A stretch of 64,000 bases of DNA from Streptomyces viridochromogenes (GTDB lineage: Bacteria > Actinomycetota > Actinomycetes > Streptomycetales > Streptomycetaceae), in contig NZ_LGUR01000230.1 of the NCBI RefSeq assembly GCF_001270495.1, positions 248,001-312,000 of the forward strand. The letters run 5' to 3'. Made by a program: the position numbers and the translations under genes. Positions 6,573-16,190 of this stretch are shown in pieces (positions within the stretch are counted from its first letter, which is position 1; each line of letters opens with the position of its first letter). The notes under the pieces were generated by a model. The model saw only the letters and a list, made by a program, of their open reading frames with translations. It did not search any database and had not been told where the DNA came from.

Positions 6573-9338
6573 TCACGGCATTGAGGACCGCGGGTGACGA
6601 GGACAGCCTGTGCTCCGAGGAGGAGGCAGCGGCACGGCGGTCGCCGCAACCATGTGGTCCCGCGTCAGGTCCCATGCGAGCCGGATCCCGTCGATCAGGG
6701 ATCGCGCGCTGTATGGGGACACGGCCAGTTCGAGTCGTGCCTCAGCCAGCAGTTCCGGGTCTCCGTCCGGCCCACAGGCTGCTGCCTGGGTTCGCCGCCT
6801 GTTGAACCCTTCACGCCCGAAGATGCCCAGCAAGGTGTACGAGAAGTAGGCGTAAGCAGCGGCTTCGTCTATGAGGACCCGGGCCTCGCCAGGGATACTT
6901 GAGGCGTCGGGCTGGGTGTGGGCCCTGGCGGTGTAGATGGCGAAGTACTCCAGTGCCTGCAGGAGCTGTTCCTCTCGATGAGGACACGGGCAGGCCGTTC
7001 GCAAGTGGCCCACCAGGCTCCGGAAGGATCCGAGGATCAGGCTGTTCTCCGATGACCATTGCTGTTTGGCCAGCAACGTACGGAAGCCCGCAAGCGTCTC
7101 GGAAAGTTCCTCCACGATCATGACCCTGGAGATGTCGGTGAGTTCAAGGTGGGCCGTGGCCTGCTGTATCTCCATGAGCCGTCGTCCATAGCGGATCAGG
7201 TCACGCGGAAGGCCGCCGGACAGAGAGTGAGCGAGAAAGATATACGGGTCGGAGATGCCGGGGGCGCGCTTCTTCAGAATGGCTCCTGACTCCGCCAGGA
7301 CACAGGGTTGGACGTGCACCACGTCGTCCAAAGAGCTGTCCGTGGCATCCCGGTGCGGCAGACCTCGTCGTACGAATGCCGCTCCGACGTCTTCTGCGAC
7401 GGAGATCAGGTAATGCACGTGTGGAACACCGAGGATGGCCTTGACCTCGCGAAGGAACGCGAGTGCCTGCTCGTCACTGCCAAGGCGGTCCACTTCGTCA
7501 ATCGCGATGACGACGCGCTCTCCACGGTGGTGAAGGTAGTCCGCGATCCGAGTGAGGAGCTCACGGAAGTCTCCGACCAGTTCGGGATAGTTCGGCGGAA
7601 TGGTCGACAGCGAGGTCGTGTGCGATGTCCCCAGGCTCAAGAACTGCGCAGCGCCGGTGTTCACCGCGGCGGAGGAGCTCTGCACGGTCTGCAGCCGGTA
7701 GAGGTGATTGCGGCATTCCGTAACCAGCTTCGGTTCCGGCCGCATGATCGACCAGGAGCGGTACCTGAGCTTGCCCAGCATGATGCCAAGCAGCCAGATG
7801 GAGACGCGTATCAGGTTCTGGGAATCTGTGACCAGGACCCTGCCCGGTGCTGCAGAAAGCAGGATTGCGAGTGCCGTCAAGGGGATCAGCCTGACGGGCG
7901 CACCGAAAACGTGCCTTCTGCGAAGGACCCACCGCCCTACTCTCAGAGGGCCTTTCCAGTTCGCCCCGAACTGATACAGGCAGAACATCCAGACCATAGC
8001 CAGCACCATGATCCACCCGCCGGCATCCTCCTGGGAGACGAGGAGGCCTGCTTGATACCTGATGTCGGGGTCGAAGGCGAGGGACGCGATCGGTCCCCAT
8101 TGCAATGCGATGACCAGCAGGCCGAACAGCACGCGTCGCGTCTTGCGCATGACGCGTGTGGTGACCGCGGACTGCCGGAGCATCCAGAGCAGGATTCCTG
8201 AACCGACCAGCGCGAGCGCCGGTCCCGTTGCTCTTCCGTCCCAGATGTCCATGACGTGAACGCGAACGTCATTTGTCAGTTCGGCGATCTGCTGCTGGAC
8301 ATCACTGCCATGCTCAGCCTGCAAGGTCCGAATGGAAGCGAACAGCCCAAGGCCGATGAGTCCAGCAGCAGGTAGTGCATAACTGAGCCAGTGGGTCAGG
8401 CGTCTGAGCAGCATCACCGCCCGGCGCAGAATTCGGTGCCCGTGCGGAAGGCGCAGGAACTCGGGGACGTCGTATCCCTCTCTACTGATGTACTCCTCGC
8501 AGACCTTCACGAAGAGTGACGTCAGGAAGTCGTGCGGAGCGTATGTGGCCGGCGCGTGCGCGAAGACGCAGAAGTCATCGTCTCCTGCGCAGTTCTCCAA
8601 GAGAGTTGTCTTCCCGGAACCGCGTGAGCCGCTGACCGCTATGGTCCCGCCGTCGATCTGCTCGATCTTGCGCTTGAGCTGTTGAGTCGCCGAGTTTTTC
8701 ACCAGATGCTCCGGGCCGCCCCGTGTGCGGAGCCCGTCGTAGCTGTCCGGCAGCAGCAACGAGTCATGGTCCTCACCCAGCAGTTCCTCAATCACCCGTA
8801 CCATGACCGGGCCTGTTCCTTCGCTCGTGAGCTGACTCGCCCATAGCCGACCGAAGACCCAGACGACAGGCCACATCACCAGGAACTGAAGGCCGTGGAA
8901 GGACATTCGTGCCCAACGCCGAAGCTGGCCACGGGAACTTGAGTCACGGAGCGCCAGGACGAGTGTTCCTACACACCACACGAGCAGGAGCAGAAGTGTG
9001 TACAGAAAAGGCGCGCCCCCGAACCACAAGATCAGGGTGAGGAGGGCCGCGCCATAGAACGAGAAAGTACGCCAATCCCATTCCCAGTCATCCAAGAGAT
9101 CAAAGAATCGCTCTCCCCCATGCACCATCTTGTCGTAGACGACTCGGTACGCGTAATACGCGTCTCGGCATGACCGCAGGGCGGCATTGACGTTGTTCGT
9201 CCTGTTCATTGCGTCGAGGACGGCAGAGAGCGTCACTTCGGGGCGCGCCTCAAGGCGCCGCAGTATCCGCGGTTCGGCAAGACATGCGTGGATGGATTCC
9301 CGGTAGATCTCCGCTTCTTCCGGAGTGTCCCACGACAT
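6573..9338 (-). CDS. Large membrane-embedded KAP-like P-loop NTPase
   Basis: A 921-residue protein. It has a helical N-terminus, hydrophobic segments at about 93-128 and 148-165, Walker A GSRGSGKTT at 237-245, then a roughly 300-residue insert with about five to seven hydrophobic helices (about 308-525). Walker B VVIAIDEVDRL (D614, E615) and a helical C-terminal region follow. Transmembrane helices inserted between Walker A and Walker B are the hallmark of KAP-family NTPases, which couple ATP hydrolysis to membrane-associated assemblies; some members act in phage exclusion. The start is ATG 9338, preceded by a purine-rich GGGGGAG stretch. The frame extends upstream without a ribosome site. 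The protein stands alone apart from the broken phage-like gene downstream. A defence role is possible but not shown by the sequence. Confidence 0.75.
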   Translation of the reverse strand: MSWDTPEEAEIYRESIHACLAEPRILRRLEARPEVTLSAVLDAMNRTNNVNAALRSCRDAYYAYRVVYDKMVHGGERFFDLLDDWEWDWRTFSFYGAALLTLILWFGGAPFLYTLLLLLVWCVGTLVLALRDSSSRGQLRRWARMSFHGLQFLVMWPVVWVFGRLWASQLTSEGTGPVMVRVIEELLGEDHDSLLLPDSYDGLRTRGGPEHLVKNSATQQLKRKIEQIDGGTIAVSGSRGSGKTTLLENCAGDDDFCVFAHAPATYAPHDFLTSLFVKVCEEYISREGYDVPEFLRLPHGHRILRRAVMLLRRLTHWLSYALPAAGLIGLGLFASIRTLQAEHGSDVQQQIAELTNDVRVHVMDIWDGRATGPALALVGSGILLWMLRQSAVTTRVMRKTRRVLFGLLVIALQWGPIASLAFDPDIRYQAGLLVSQEDAGGWIMVLAMVWMFCLYQFGANWKGPLRVGRWVLRRRHVFGAPVRLIPLTALAILLSAAPGRVLVTDSQNLIRVSIWLLGIMLGKLRYRSWSIMRPEPKLVTECRNHLYRLQTVQSSSAAVNTGAAQFLSLGTSHTTSLSTIPPNYPELVGDFRELLTRIADYLHHRGERVVIAIDEVDRLGSDEQALAFLREVKAILGVPHVHYLISVAEDVGAAFVRRGLPHRDATDSSLDDVVHVQPCVLAESGAILKKRAPGISDPYIFLAHSLSGGLPRDLIRYGRRLMEIQQATAHLELTDISRVMIVEELSETLAGFRTLLAKQQWSSENSLILGSFRSLVGHLRTACPCPHREEQLLQALEYFAIYTARAHTQPDASSIPGEARVLIDEAAAYAYFSYTLLGIFGREGFNRRRTQAAACGPDGDPELLAEARLELAVSPYSARSLIDGIRLAWDLTRDHMVAATAVPLPPPRSTGCPRHPRSSMP

Positions 9339-9548
9339 CCGCCTACTACTCCCCCGCAACCAAGCCCGGGCCCTCCCGAGCAACACAGCTTTCGCCCATC
9401 TCACCACGCGAGTTGTTCCGTCCCACAGCTCAATTCAGGACTCAGTGACGAAATGAGCGGCCCGCCAGGTTCGATCGGTCAGGTCGCTGGTGGGGATGGG
9501 AGCAGCTCTAGGGGGGTGTCTTTCCGATCATCCGATCGTTGGACTGGC

Positions 9549-9632
9549 ATGAGGGATGTGGAGATATCTGACGCCACGTGGGCGGTGATCGAGCCGTTGC
9601 TGCCGCCGGTGAGCCGCGCCCGGGGCAGGTGA
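9549..9632 (+). pseudogene. Truncated IS5-type transposase start
   Basis: The reading MRDVEISDATWAVIEPLLPP matches the opening of Streptomyces IS5-family transposases (the 'S/D-x-W-x-x-I-E-P-L-L-P' motif). It stops after 27 residues at TGA. The rest of the element is missing, so this is an IS scar beside the kinase gene. Confidence 0.7.
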
Positions 9633-9648
9633 CCAACTGCAGGGCACG

Positions 9649-10065
9649 TCACCGCGGGAGGCGGACGCGGACCGTCTTGCCCCTCCCGGGGCCAGGGGTG
9701 ATGGTCACCTTGCTGGTGAGGCGGCGAACCATGGGCCATCCGAACCCGCCGGCGCCACCGTTGAGGTCCGGGGCACGTTCCCGCGGGGGTGCGGAGTTGA
9801 GGTCACTAACGGCGACGTTCACCGCATCGGCGGTGGCCACGAGTTCGAGGATGTATCGGCCGCCGCCGTGACGCAGGGCGTTGGTGGCGAGCTCGGAGAC
9901 CACGAGTGCAAGGGTCTCGGCCGTTCCGGGGGCCGGAGCCGGGTACAGGCTATCGGCGAAGGCGCGGGCGACATCACGCGTGCGAGCGATACCGGCGGGG
10001 CTGTCGCCCTCAACCACCACGGGAGCCCATGGGCGGTCCGTGCGGGTCGGCTCCGTGTCCGTCAT
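9649..10065 (-). CDS. RsbW-like ATP-binding protein (anti-sigma factor kinase type)
   Basis: 138 residues of the GHKL/HATPase_c_2 type. The N-box is ETLALVVSELATNALRHG and the G-boxes are DLNGGAGGFGWPMVRRL and GRGKTVRVRLP. Such short kinases bind and hold SigB/F-type sigma factors or phosphorylate anti-anti-sigma factors. A SigF/B-type sigma gene lies 0.7 kb upstream on the same strand, so a partner relationship is plausible, although Streptomyces genomes carry dozens of these proteins. Start ATG 10065. Confidence 0.85.
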   Translation of the reverse strand: MTDTEPTRTDRPWAPVVVEGDSPAGIARTRDVARAFADSLYPAPAPGTAETLALVVSELATNALRHGGGRYILELVATADAVNVAVSDLNSAPPRERAPDLNGGAGGFGWPMVRRLTSKVTITPGPGRGKTVRVRLPR

Positions 10066-10626
10066 TCGCCACCACCCCGCCCTGGGTCGGTTCTGCCGCC
10101 AGGCTCAGCATGTGCCCACAGGGCATGGATTCAACCCGCGTGACACTCTTCTGGGTGTACTTCCAATAGGAATCCACAGATCAGCCCTGAAGAAAATCTG
10201 TGACGGCAACAGTAGACATGACTCGTCGCAGGGTTACGCTCTTTCCGTTGTACCCAGGAAGTCGATGAGGGCACGGCAGAGATGAACTGCCGCGCATGCA
10301 GGTCAGCAGGACGTGGCCCCCCTGGTCGCGAGCAGTCGAGCAGTACCCGCGTTATCCCAGCAGTACGGCCGAGTAACTGAAGGTAAAGGAGCAGACGCCA
10401 TCAGGATCGCCCGGGCGAGGAAGAAGTCCGCCCGGGTACCGCAGGCCCCGGATTGGAAGGTGGTCCCCGGTCACGCATCCGCGATCCCTGCAGCCCCGCC
10501 CTCCCAGGCGGAACCTGCGGACACAGAAGGCCGGCGCAGTTTGCCGGTAGATCGTGTTGAAAGCTCGGGGCCCGGGTGCCGTACGGCACCCGGGCCCCCC
10601 GACGTGTCCCCCGAAAGAAGAGGTCT
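10066..10626 (+). other. Intergenic region without a clear gene
   Basis: About 560 bp between the kinase start and the MerR remnant. Open frames here have no ribosome site or family motif. The only structured element I see is the 32-bp palindrome at 10567-10598. Promoter elements for the kinase gene probably lie in the left part. Confidence 0.45.
10567..10598. terminator. Perfect 32-bp palindrome, probable bidirectional terminator
   Basis: GGGGCCCGGGTGCCGT is followed immediately by its exact reverse complement. GC-rich stems of this kind, without a U-run, are usual Streptomyces terminators. It lies just upstream of the MerR fragment and probably ended a gene that is now lost. Confidence 0.65.
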
Positions 10627-10710
10627 ATGCCCCCTGCCAGTTCCCGTCCCGTCGACAATCTCGACGATGACGACTACCCCGCCTACACCATGGGCCGGGC
10701 CGCCGAGATG
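10627..10710 (+). pseudogene. Truncated MerR-type HTH regulator
   Basis: An AAGAAGAGG ribosome site precedes ATG 10627. The product starts [20 protein letters not shown] and then TMGRAAEM, the opening and first HTH helix of a common Streptomyces MerR-family regulator. After residue 28 the homology stops and the frame continues as unrelated codons antisense to the sigma gene. The right part of the regulator was removed by rearrangement at about 10,710. Confidence 0.6.
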
Positions 10711-10782
10711 GGTCCACTTAGTGACGACGGCGCCCTGTTCGGCATGGCAAACAGCCGTTGGCGGATCCCCACTTTCGTCACC

Positions 10783-11631
10783 TCAGCCCGTAGCAAGCAT
10801 GCTCGACCGCAGGCGGGCCAGGAGCCGAGTAATCAAACGGGAGACGTGCATTTGGGAGACGCTGAGGCGTCGGCCGATCTCCGCCTGGGTGAGCTCTTCG
10901 ACGAACCGCAGGTGGAGGATGACGCGATCACGCTCGGAGAGATCGGCGAGGAGAGGCGCGAGCGCATGGAAGTCCTCGACGAGTTCGAGGGCGGGGTCCT
11001 CCTCCCCGATGAACTCCGTGAGCGTCGCATCGTGCTCGTCCGACTCGCTGCTGATGGCTGCGTCGAGCGATGCGGAGGTGTAGCCGTTGGATGCGATCCG
11101 CGCCTCGATGACCTCCTCCTCGGTGAGGTTCATCAGAGCCGCCAGCTCGGACACCTTGGGGGCACGCCCGAGCCGTGTGCCGAGTTCCTCTGTGGCCTTG
11201 GCGAGTTCGATGCGCGCCTCTTGGAGACGGCGAGGCACATGCACAGCCCAAGAGGTGTCGCGGAAGAACCGCTTGATCTCACCGACGATGTACGGCACCG
11301 CGAAGCTGGTGAACTGCACTTCGCGGGAGATCTCGAACCGGTCGATGGCCTTGATCAGCCCGATGGTGCCGACCTGGACGATGTCCTCCATGTCCTGACC
11401 ACTGCCGCGGAACCGGCCTGCGGCGAAGCGCACCAGGGACATGTTCATCTCAATGAGGGTGTTACGCGCGTGCTGGTGTTCCTGGGTGCCCTCTTCAAGC
11501 ACCGCGAGCTGATCGAAGAACAGCTGCGACAGCTCGCGAGCATCCTTGGGTGCGATCTTCTGCGGTTCGGCGATCTGCGGCAGCTCGACTCCGGCATCCG
11601 TCGCGTCGTCGGTGCGCATCGTCGTGGTCAC
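10783..11631 (-). CDS. SigB/SigF-type RNA polymerase sigma factor
   Basis: 282 residues. Sigma region 2 is visible (NMSLVRFAAGRFRGSGQDME, DIVQVGTIGLIKAIDRFE, VQFTSFAVPYIVGEIKRFFR). A region 3 follows (VPRRLQEARIELAKATEELG). Region 4 ends with DRVILHLRFVEELTQAEIGR and the recognition helix SVSQMHVSRLI. This is the stress and development sigma class controlled by RsbW-type kinases, one of which lies downstream. The GGAGG directly before GTG 11631 favours that start; ATG 11619 is an alternative. Confidence 0.95.
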   Translation of the reverse strand: MTTTMRTDDATDAGVELPQIAEPQKIAPKDARELSQLFFDQLAVLEEGTQEHQHARNTLIEMNMSLVRFAAGRFRGSGQDMEDIVQVGTIGLIKAIDRFEISREVQFTSFAVPYIVGEIKRFFRDTSWAVHVPRRLQEARIELAKATEELGTRLGRAPKVSELAALMNLTEEEVIEARIASNGYTSASLDAAISSESDEHDATLTEFIGEEDPALELVEDFHALAPLLADLSERDRVILHLRFVEELTQAEIGRRLSVSQMHVSRLITRLLARLRSSMLATG

Positions 11632-12479
11632 AGGTCCTCCCACCGTCCCGGCCTCTCCTGTCCCCCGACAGGCCGCCTATAGGGCGCAGTTACCCGGCCC
11701 CGAAGGGTTCATGCCCTTGACGACTCCAACGCAGCCGCCGTCGCTCCACCACGCCTACGGGCCCACCCGCTGGCTCCCAAGTGGATGGTCGAGCCGCGTG
11801 GTGACCGCGGCACCGCTGGAGGCCGAAGTCAACGTCGCCCGTACCGAGTTGGCCGACATGCTGGACGAGAGGGTGCGTGAAAACGTCACCGAGTACGCGA
11901 GGCCACTGGACCGCCCCAGTTCGGGCCCGTCGATGGTGGGACCACGAGTGCCGTTCTGCCTCCGGCCCCTGGCCAGCGCACCCTGGGGACAATCAACAAC
12001 GCACAGCCCTGGAACGCAGGCTACTCGCGCTGCTCGGCTCTGCCGAATAGTCCCACCGCTGGGGCCCGGCGTGCCGCGCACGGTTGCAGCCGAGACGGCC
12101 TGTTGCCGGGCCATGACGTGGCCTCCGTGTCGGCGCGCAGTATGTAGGCAATTTCCTTGAGGGCTACCGAAGGGCATGCCCGGTCCAGACCGTACTGTCC
12201 AGACCAAGTGGCACGCTCGGTCACACAATGAGCCTCCGCCAACTTGAAGTCGCAGGTCAAAGGGCTGGTGTGACGGTCTTCCGAGGGGCTCGCGCTGGTC
12301 GTGGACGGGAGACTGTGAAGTAGATCGTCTGCCAAAACTGTGTCGCATTCCCTTTCCGCTGATCACCGCGCCATGACGGGTCTGGGGGCGGTGTTGCCGT
12401 CAGGAAACGAGGCGGCAGTACGGAAGCGGTGGTTGGTACCGGGGAAGCGTGGTGGACTCGGTGTGGGGCTTCGTCGGCC
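11632..12479 (+). other. Intergenic region, no gene recognised
   Basis: About 850 bp between the sigma gene start and the MFS gene stop. An open frame from ATG 11710 on the plus strand encodes a partly plausible helical stretch (LDERVRENVTEYARPL), but it has no good ribosome site or recognisable homology and turns into low-quality sequence. I treat it as eroded DNA. Confidence 0.4.
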
Positions 12480-13958
12480 TTACCCTGGGACGCCGTCGTT
12501 GACCTCGTCGCGGGCCGCGGCCGCCGCGTTCTTCCGCTGGCTGGAGTTCCTGGTGCTGCGGAGGCCGAAGGCGGAGACCGCCGCTCCCAGTAGCACCATG
12601 ACCACCGGGACTACGAGGGCGGTGCGGTAGGCGTCCAGCACCGCGTCCGGTGAGCCATCGGTGCCGGCCGCGGCGATCCCGTACACCGCGGTCACCGCGG
12701 AGATCCCGACCGCTGAGCCGAACTGGGTGAACGTGTATAGCAGCCCGCCGGCCAGGCCCTGCTCCTCCTTGGCCACGCTGTCGGTCGCCGCGATGGTGAG
12801 CGGACCGTAGGCGAGGGCGAAGGCGGTGCCCGCGATGATCAGGCTCGGGAGCATCGACGCGTACGACCAGTCCATCCCGACCGGGAGGAAGAGCCCGTAG
12901 GCCACGATCGCCAGCAGGAAGCCTCCGAAGATCACCCGGCTGCTGCCGTAGCGGTTCACCAGGCGCGGGGTGAGGGTGGGCGCCAGCACGGCGTCGCAGC
13001 CCATGACGATCAGCGCGATCGCGGCCTGCAGGGAGGACCAGCCGCGCAGCTCCTGCAGGTAGAGCGTGACGATGAACTGGAAGCCGAAGAACGCGCCCAG
13101 AAAGAGCAGTGCGCCGAGGTCGGCCCGCACCATCGCGGCCTTGCGGAAGATCCCCAGCCGGACGAGCGGTGCCTTGGCGCGCCGCTCGATCACGATGAAC
13201 GCCGCCACCAGCACCAACCCGGCAACGAGCGCGCCGAGGGTCAGCCCGAGCCCTTCGCCGCGGTGCTCGAGCCGAACGATGCCGTAGGCGAGCAGCAGCA
13301 TCGCGGCGGCGGCGCTGGCCGCGCCGACCAGGTCATAGCCGCGCTGTGCGGGCTCGGGGCGGGCCTCGGCCGGCAGCAGCCTGAGCGCCGCGAGCAGGAT
13401 GGCCCCGGCCAAGAACACCGGGGCGAAGAACACCCAGCGCCAGCCCAGTTCGGTCAGCAACCCGCCGATGACAAGGCCCAGCGAGAAGCCGCCGGCGCCG
13501 ACGCCGGCGAAGACGAGCAGAGCCTTGTCGCGCTGCGGCCCCTCCGGATACGAGGTCGTGATGATCGACATGGCGGCGGGGGTCATGAAGGCCGCCGCCA
13601 CGCCGGTGACGAACCGGGCCACGATCAGCATCCAACCGTCGGTCGCGAAGCCGCCCAGCATGGAGAAGACCAGGAAGACGCCCAGCCAGGTGAGGAACAT
13701 CCGCCGCCTGCCCAGCAGATCGGCGGCGCGGCCGCCGAGCAGGGTGAAACCGGCGTAGCCGAGGACGTAGCCACTCATCACCCACGCCGCGGTGCCGGTG
13801 GTCAGGCCAAGGTCGGCGCGGATGGTGGGGACGGCAACGGCCAGCATGGCCACGTCGCTGCCCTCGAGGAAGATTGTGCCGCACAGGACGAGCAACAGGG
13901 CCCAGGATCGTCCGCTGTTGCGGGCCGTCGGGATGATGGACACGGATCCGCTCTTCAC
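12480..13958 (-). CDS. MFS drug exporter, DHA2 (14-TMS) type
   Basis: 492 residues with about 14 hydrophobic segments. Family landmarks are DVAMLAVAVPTIRADLGL in the first helix pair, the motif-A-like GGRAADLLGRRRMF, motif C-like GVGAGGFSLGLVIGGLL after helix 5, and the typical GWRWVFFAPV. This is a proton-coupled export pump of the EmrB/QacA class for drugs or secondary metabolites. The start is GTG 13958. No regulator gene lies next to it, which is unusual for this class and fits the rearranged surroundings. Confidence 0.9.
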   Translation of the reverse strand: MKSGSVSIIPTARNSGRSWALLLVLCGTIFLEGSDVAMLAVAVPTIRADLGLTTGTAAWVMSGYVLGYAGFTLLGGRAADLLGRRRMFLTWLGVFLVFSMLGGFATDGWMLIVARFVTGVAAAFMTPAAMSIITTSYPEGPQRDKALLVFAGVGAGGFSLGLVIGGLLTELGWRWVFFAPVFLAGAILLAALRLLPAEARPEPAQRGYDLVGAASAAAAMLLLAYGIVRLEHRGEGLGLTLGALVAGLVLVAAFIVIERRAKAPLVRLGIFRKAAMVRADLGALLFLGAFFGFQFIVTLYLQELRGWSSLQAAIALIVMGCDAVLAPTLTPRLVNRYGSSRVIFGGFLLAIVAYGLFLPVGMDWSYASMLPSLIIAGTAFALAYGPLTIAATDSVAKEEQGLAGGLLYTFTQFGSAVGISAVTAVYGIAAAGTDGSPDAVLDAYRTALVVPVVMVLLGAAVSAFGLRSTRNSSQRKNAAAAARDEVNDGVPG

Positions 13959-14187
13959 CTGTTGAGTCGCTTGGTCATTTCCGGTTCATCGGCGACGGAC
14001 GCTGTCCGTCGCGGAACCTGCACGAGCCCAGCCCCGTCGCCCGTGCCCGCACGTTGAACCATCCATCCCGGAGCCTCCACGGTCGCCATGGCCGCGACCG
14101 TACCGAGCAACAAGCAACGGAGGCCACACCTTTTGTCTGTACCCGGAGGTGCGCGTGGGTGGTCAGTGCAGAGGTCAAAGAACAAGC

Positions 14188-15022
14188 TCAGCGGTTGACT
14201 TCGAGGTTCGTCAGGACGAGCAGGGCGCGCAGGAGGTGGGTGGCGCGGACGGGGTTCGCGCGGAGCTTGGTGAGGGTCCGCCAGTTCTTGAGGTGGGCGA
14301 AGCCATGCTCAACCGGTACGCGTCCGGTGGCGAGGACGCGGTTGACGACCCTTTGACCGGTGGTGAGTTTGTGGGCGCGGGTCGCTGTGAAGCCGGTAAC
14401 GATCACAGGGTCGCGTACGTCGTTGTCCAGGCCACGGAAGCCGAGGTCCGCGAGGGCCCCCGAGGCCGGCGGCACGCAGGTGAGTCAGGACGTGGTCGTG
14501 GCGGGCGGCGGTGATGTCGTGGGTGCGGCCGGGCCGGGCGGCGGATATCCAGATCAGGCGGCCTCTCTCGTCGGTCAGGGCGAGGAAGTGCAGGCCATGG
14601 CGGCGATGTTTGCCGGAGTAGTTCCGGCGGTCGGCTCTTCCGGTGCGGCGCTGAGTAGGGATGAGCGTGCCGTCGATCAGGACCACCTCACCGCCCTGTT
14701 TGGCGACCTTCCTCAGGGCGCGATCCAGGCGAGGGGCCTGTGCGGCGAGCAGCCCGATCAGCTCGTCGCGCCAGCGGCGGACGGTGGACTCGGAGACGTT
14801 GTTGCCGCCAGCCATGTCGGCTAAGCGCTGGTCGTGGCGCAGCACGGCCAGGACGATCACCGCGATCTTCCCGGGCGGCAGGATCCGCCACCGGGACCGT
14901 ATCGCCTTCAGGTGACGGCGCAGCACGTCGGCGAGGTGGTTGACGGTGCTCGTGGACAGTGACAGACGGCATTGGTAGACAAGCGGGTAGGTGTCCTCGG
15001 CGCGTGCTTCGGTTCTCGTCAC
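14188..15022 (-). mobile_element. IS5-family transposase (DDE_Tnp_4 type), frameshifted
   Basis: The first frame (15022 to about 14470) gives an HTH N-terminus (SESTVRRWRDELIGLL), then VVLIDGTLIPTQRR with the first catalytic Asp and GLHFLALTDERGRLIWIS. At a GGGGG run near 14470 the homology moves to the next frame, LADLGFRGLDNDV, and continues to VPVEHGFAHLKNWRTLTKLR with the last catalytic Glu, stopping at 14188. Removing one G makes the protein continuous. This is either a pseudogene, a sequencing homopolymer error, or a programmed frameshift as used by some IS5 relatives. I could not identify terminal inverted repeats by eye. Confidence 0.8.
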
Positions 15023-15093
15023 ACAGTTTCAACGGCCGCCGGGGCCACCCCGGTTACGCCCGTGCCGCACCGCTGCAGGTGGCGGCGCCCAGG

Positions 15094-15538
15094 TCACAGT
15101 CGGGTGGTGAACCGGCCGTCGGGAAGCTTGCGCAGCCAGCCGCGATCAACGAGTCTGACCAGCTTCCCGCGCAGCGGTTCCAGCTTGGCCCGCACGCTGA
15201 CGTCCACGCCCACCACTTCACCGACCTGCCGGGCCATGACCGGTCCGGCGGCCTGCCGCACGGCGGCGAGGATGCGCTGGTAGTCCGACGGGAGCGTGCT
15301 CTCCTCCACGTCCGGCGCGCGATGCGGGATCAGCGTGACCGCCCGACCACCCACCTGGCCGGGTACCGGCGCGGCAGAAGCGCGCTCGTCGGCGAGCTGC
15401 TCGCTCAAGGACGCGTTCGGCGACGGCGAGTTCGTCGCGCTCGGCCCTTACTTCCGCCAGCTCCTTGGCCAGCCGCTCTTCGAGTTCATCGAGTTCCGCG
15501 CGCCGCGCGGTGATCCGTTCCAGCAACTCGGGATCCAT
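15094..15538 (-). pseudogene. Frameshifted coiled-coil and winged-helix protein often found beside IS elements
   Basis: From ATG 15538 the product is a charged coiled coil (MDPELLERITARRAELDELE and on). It loses frame near 15,408. In the next frame SEQLADERASAAPVPGQVGG follows, then a winged-helix-like C-terminus (DYQRILAAVRQAAGPVMARQ, ending WLRKLPDGRFTTRL). The region is 445 bp, one base more than a multiple of three. The junction around the repeated 'CTTGAGCGAG' suggests a small deletion. Related proteins of unknown function recur near Streptomyces transposons. Confidence 0.65.
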
Positions 15539-15705
15539 GCACCGGATCGTAGAAGGCCTTGTCTGGCAACCCTCGACCGACAACGGCACGTCCTGCTGGC
15601 CAGTCCCCGCATCCCGGCCGGGGGGAGATCCCACTCCGGGCCGAACACGAACGCTCGATGCGGATCTTCAAAGCGATCGGCAAGGCAGCCGTAAGGCCGG
15701 ATGAC

Positions 15706-16105
15706 ATGGCCCTCAGCCAAGACCAGCGGGACCAGGCCGAGCGACAGATTCGCGCGGCCGTCGACCGGCTGCTGGCCGGGCAGATCCCAGCCGGCGGGCC
15801 TGCGACGTCAAGACCCTCGCCCGGAGGGCAGGATCTCCCGCGCGTCCCTGTATCGGACCTGGGGCCACCTCAAGGACGATTTCGAGCAGCGCAGGGCTGT
15901 GGGCCGCGGGCGAACAGCCCGACCCGCGCGAAGCGCAGCTCACCCGGCCGCGGGAACAGAATCAGAGGCTCACCAACAAACTCGCCCGCACCCACACCGA
16001 GTTCAAGCAGTTCAAGGAACGTCACCAGCTGGCCCTGTCCGCCCTGACCGCCAAGGACGACGAGGTCCAGAGGCTCCGCCGCGAACTGAGTACGTTCAGC
16101 CGTAG
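15706..16105 (+). pseudogene. Multiply frameshifted HTH and coiled-coil protein of transposon type
   Basis: Three successive frames carry parts of one protein. The first is MALSQDQRDQAERQIRAAVD with RLLAGQIPAGG, then RISRASLYRTWGHLKDDFEQ (an HTH), then LTNKLARTHTEFKQFKERH and LTAKDDEVQRLRRELS (a coiled coil). The order and composition fit a DNA-binding accessory protein of mobile elements. It cannot be expressed intact. Together with the preceding pseudogene it marks a decayed transposon. Confidence 0.6.
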
Positions 16106-16131
16106 TTGTCCAGCTCCCGTTCCAGATCACG

Positions 16132-16165
16132 GCAGGGGGACGACGCCTTGGCGTCATCCCCCTGC
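16132..16165 (-). terminator. Hairpin terminator after the ECF sigma gene
   Basis: GCAGGGGGACGACGCC and GGCGTCATCCCCCTGC form a 16-bp stem with one G-U pair and a two-base centre. It lies 26 bp beyond the sigma factor stop codon at 16191. No U-tract is present, as is usual in Streptomyces. Confidence 0.75.
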
Positions 16166-16190
16166 CCCGGCGCGGAGCTGCCGGACCGTG

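Noticed and set aside
10567..10598. The perfect 32-bp palindrome as a novel element.
   Set aside because: GC-rich perfect palindromes of this kind are common Streptomyces terminators; listed as a feature only.
11710..12160. Plus-strand frame starting MPLTTPTQPPSLHHAY between the sigma and MFS genes.
   Set aside because: No ribosome site or recognisable family and low-quality composition in the second half; possible remnant only.
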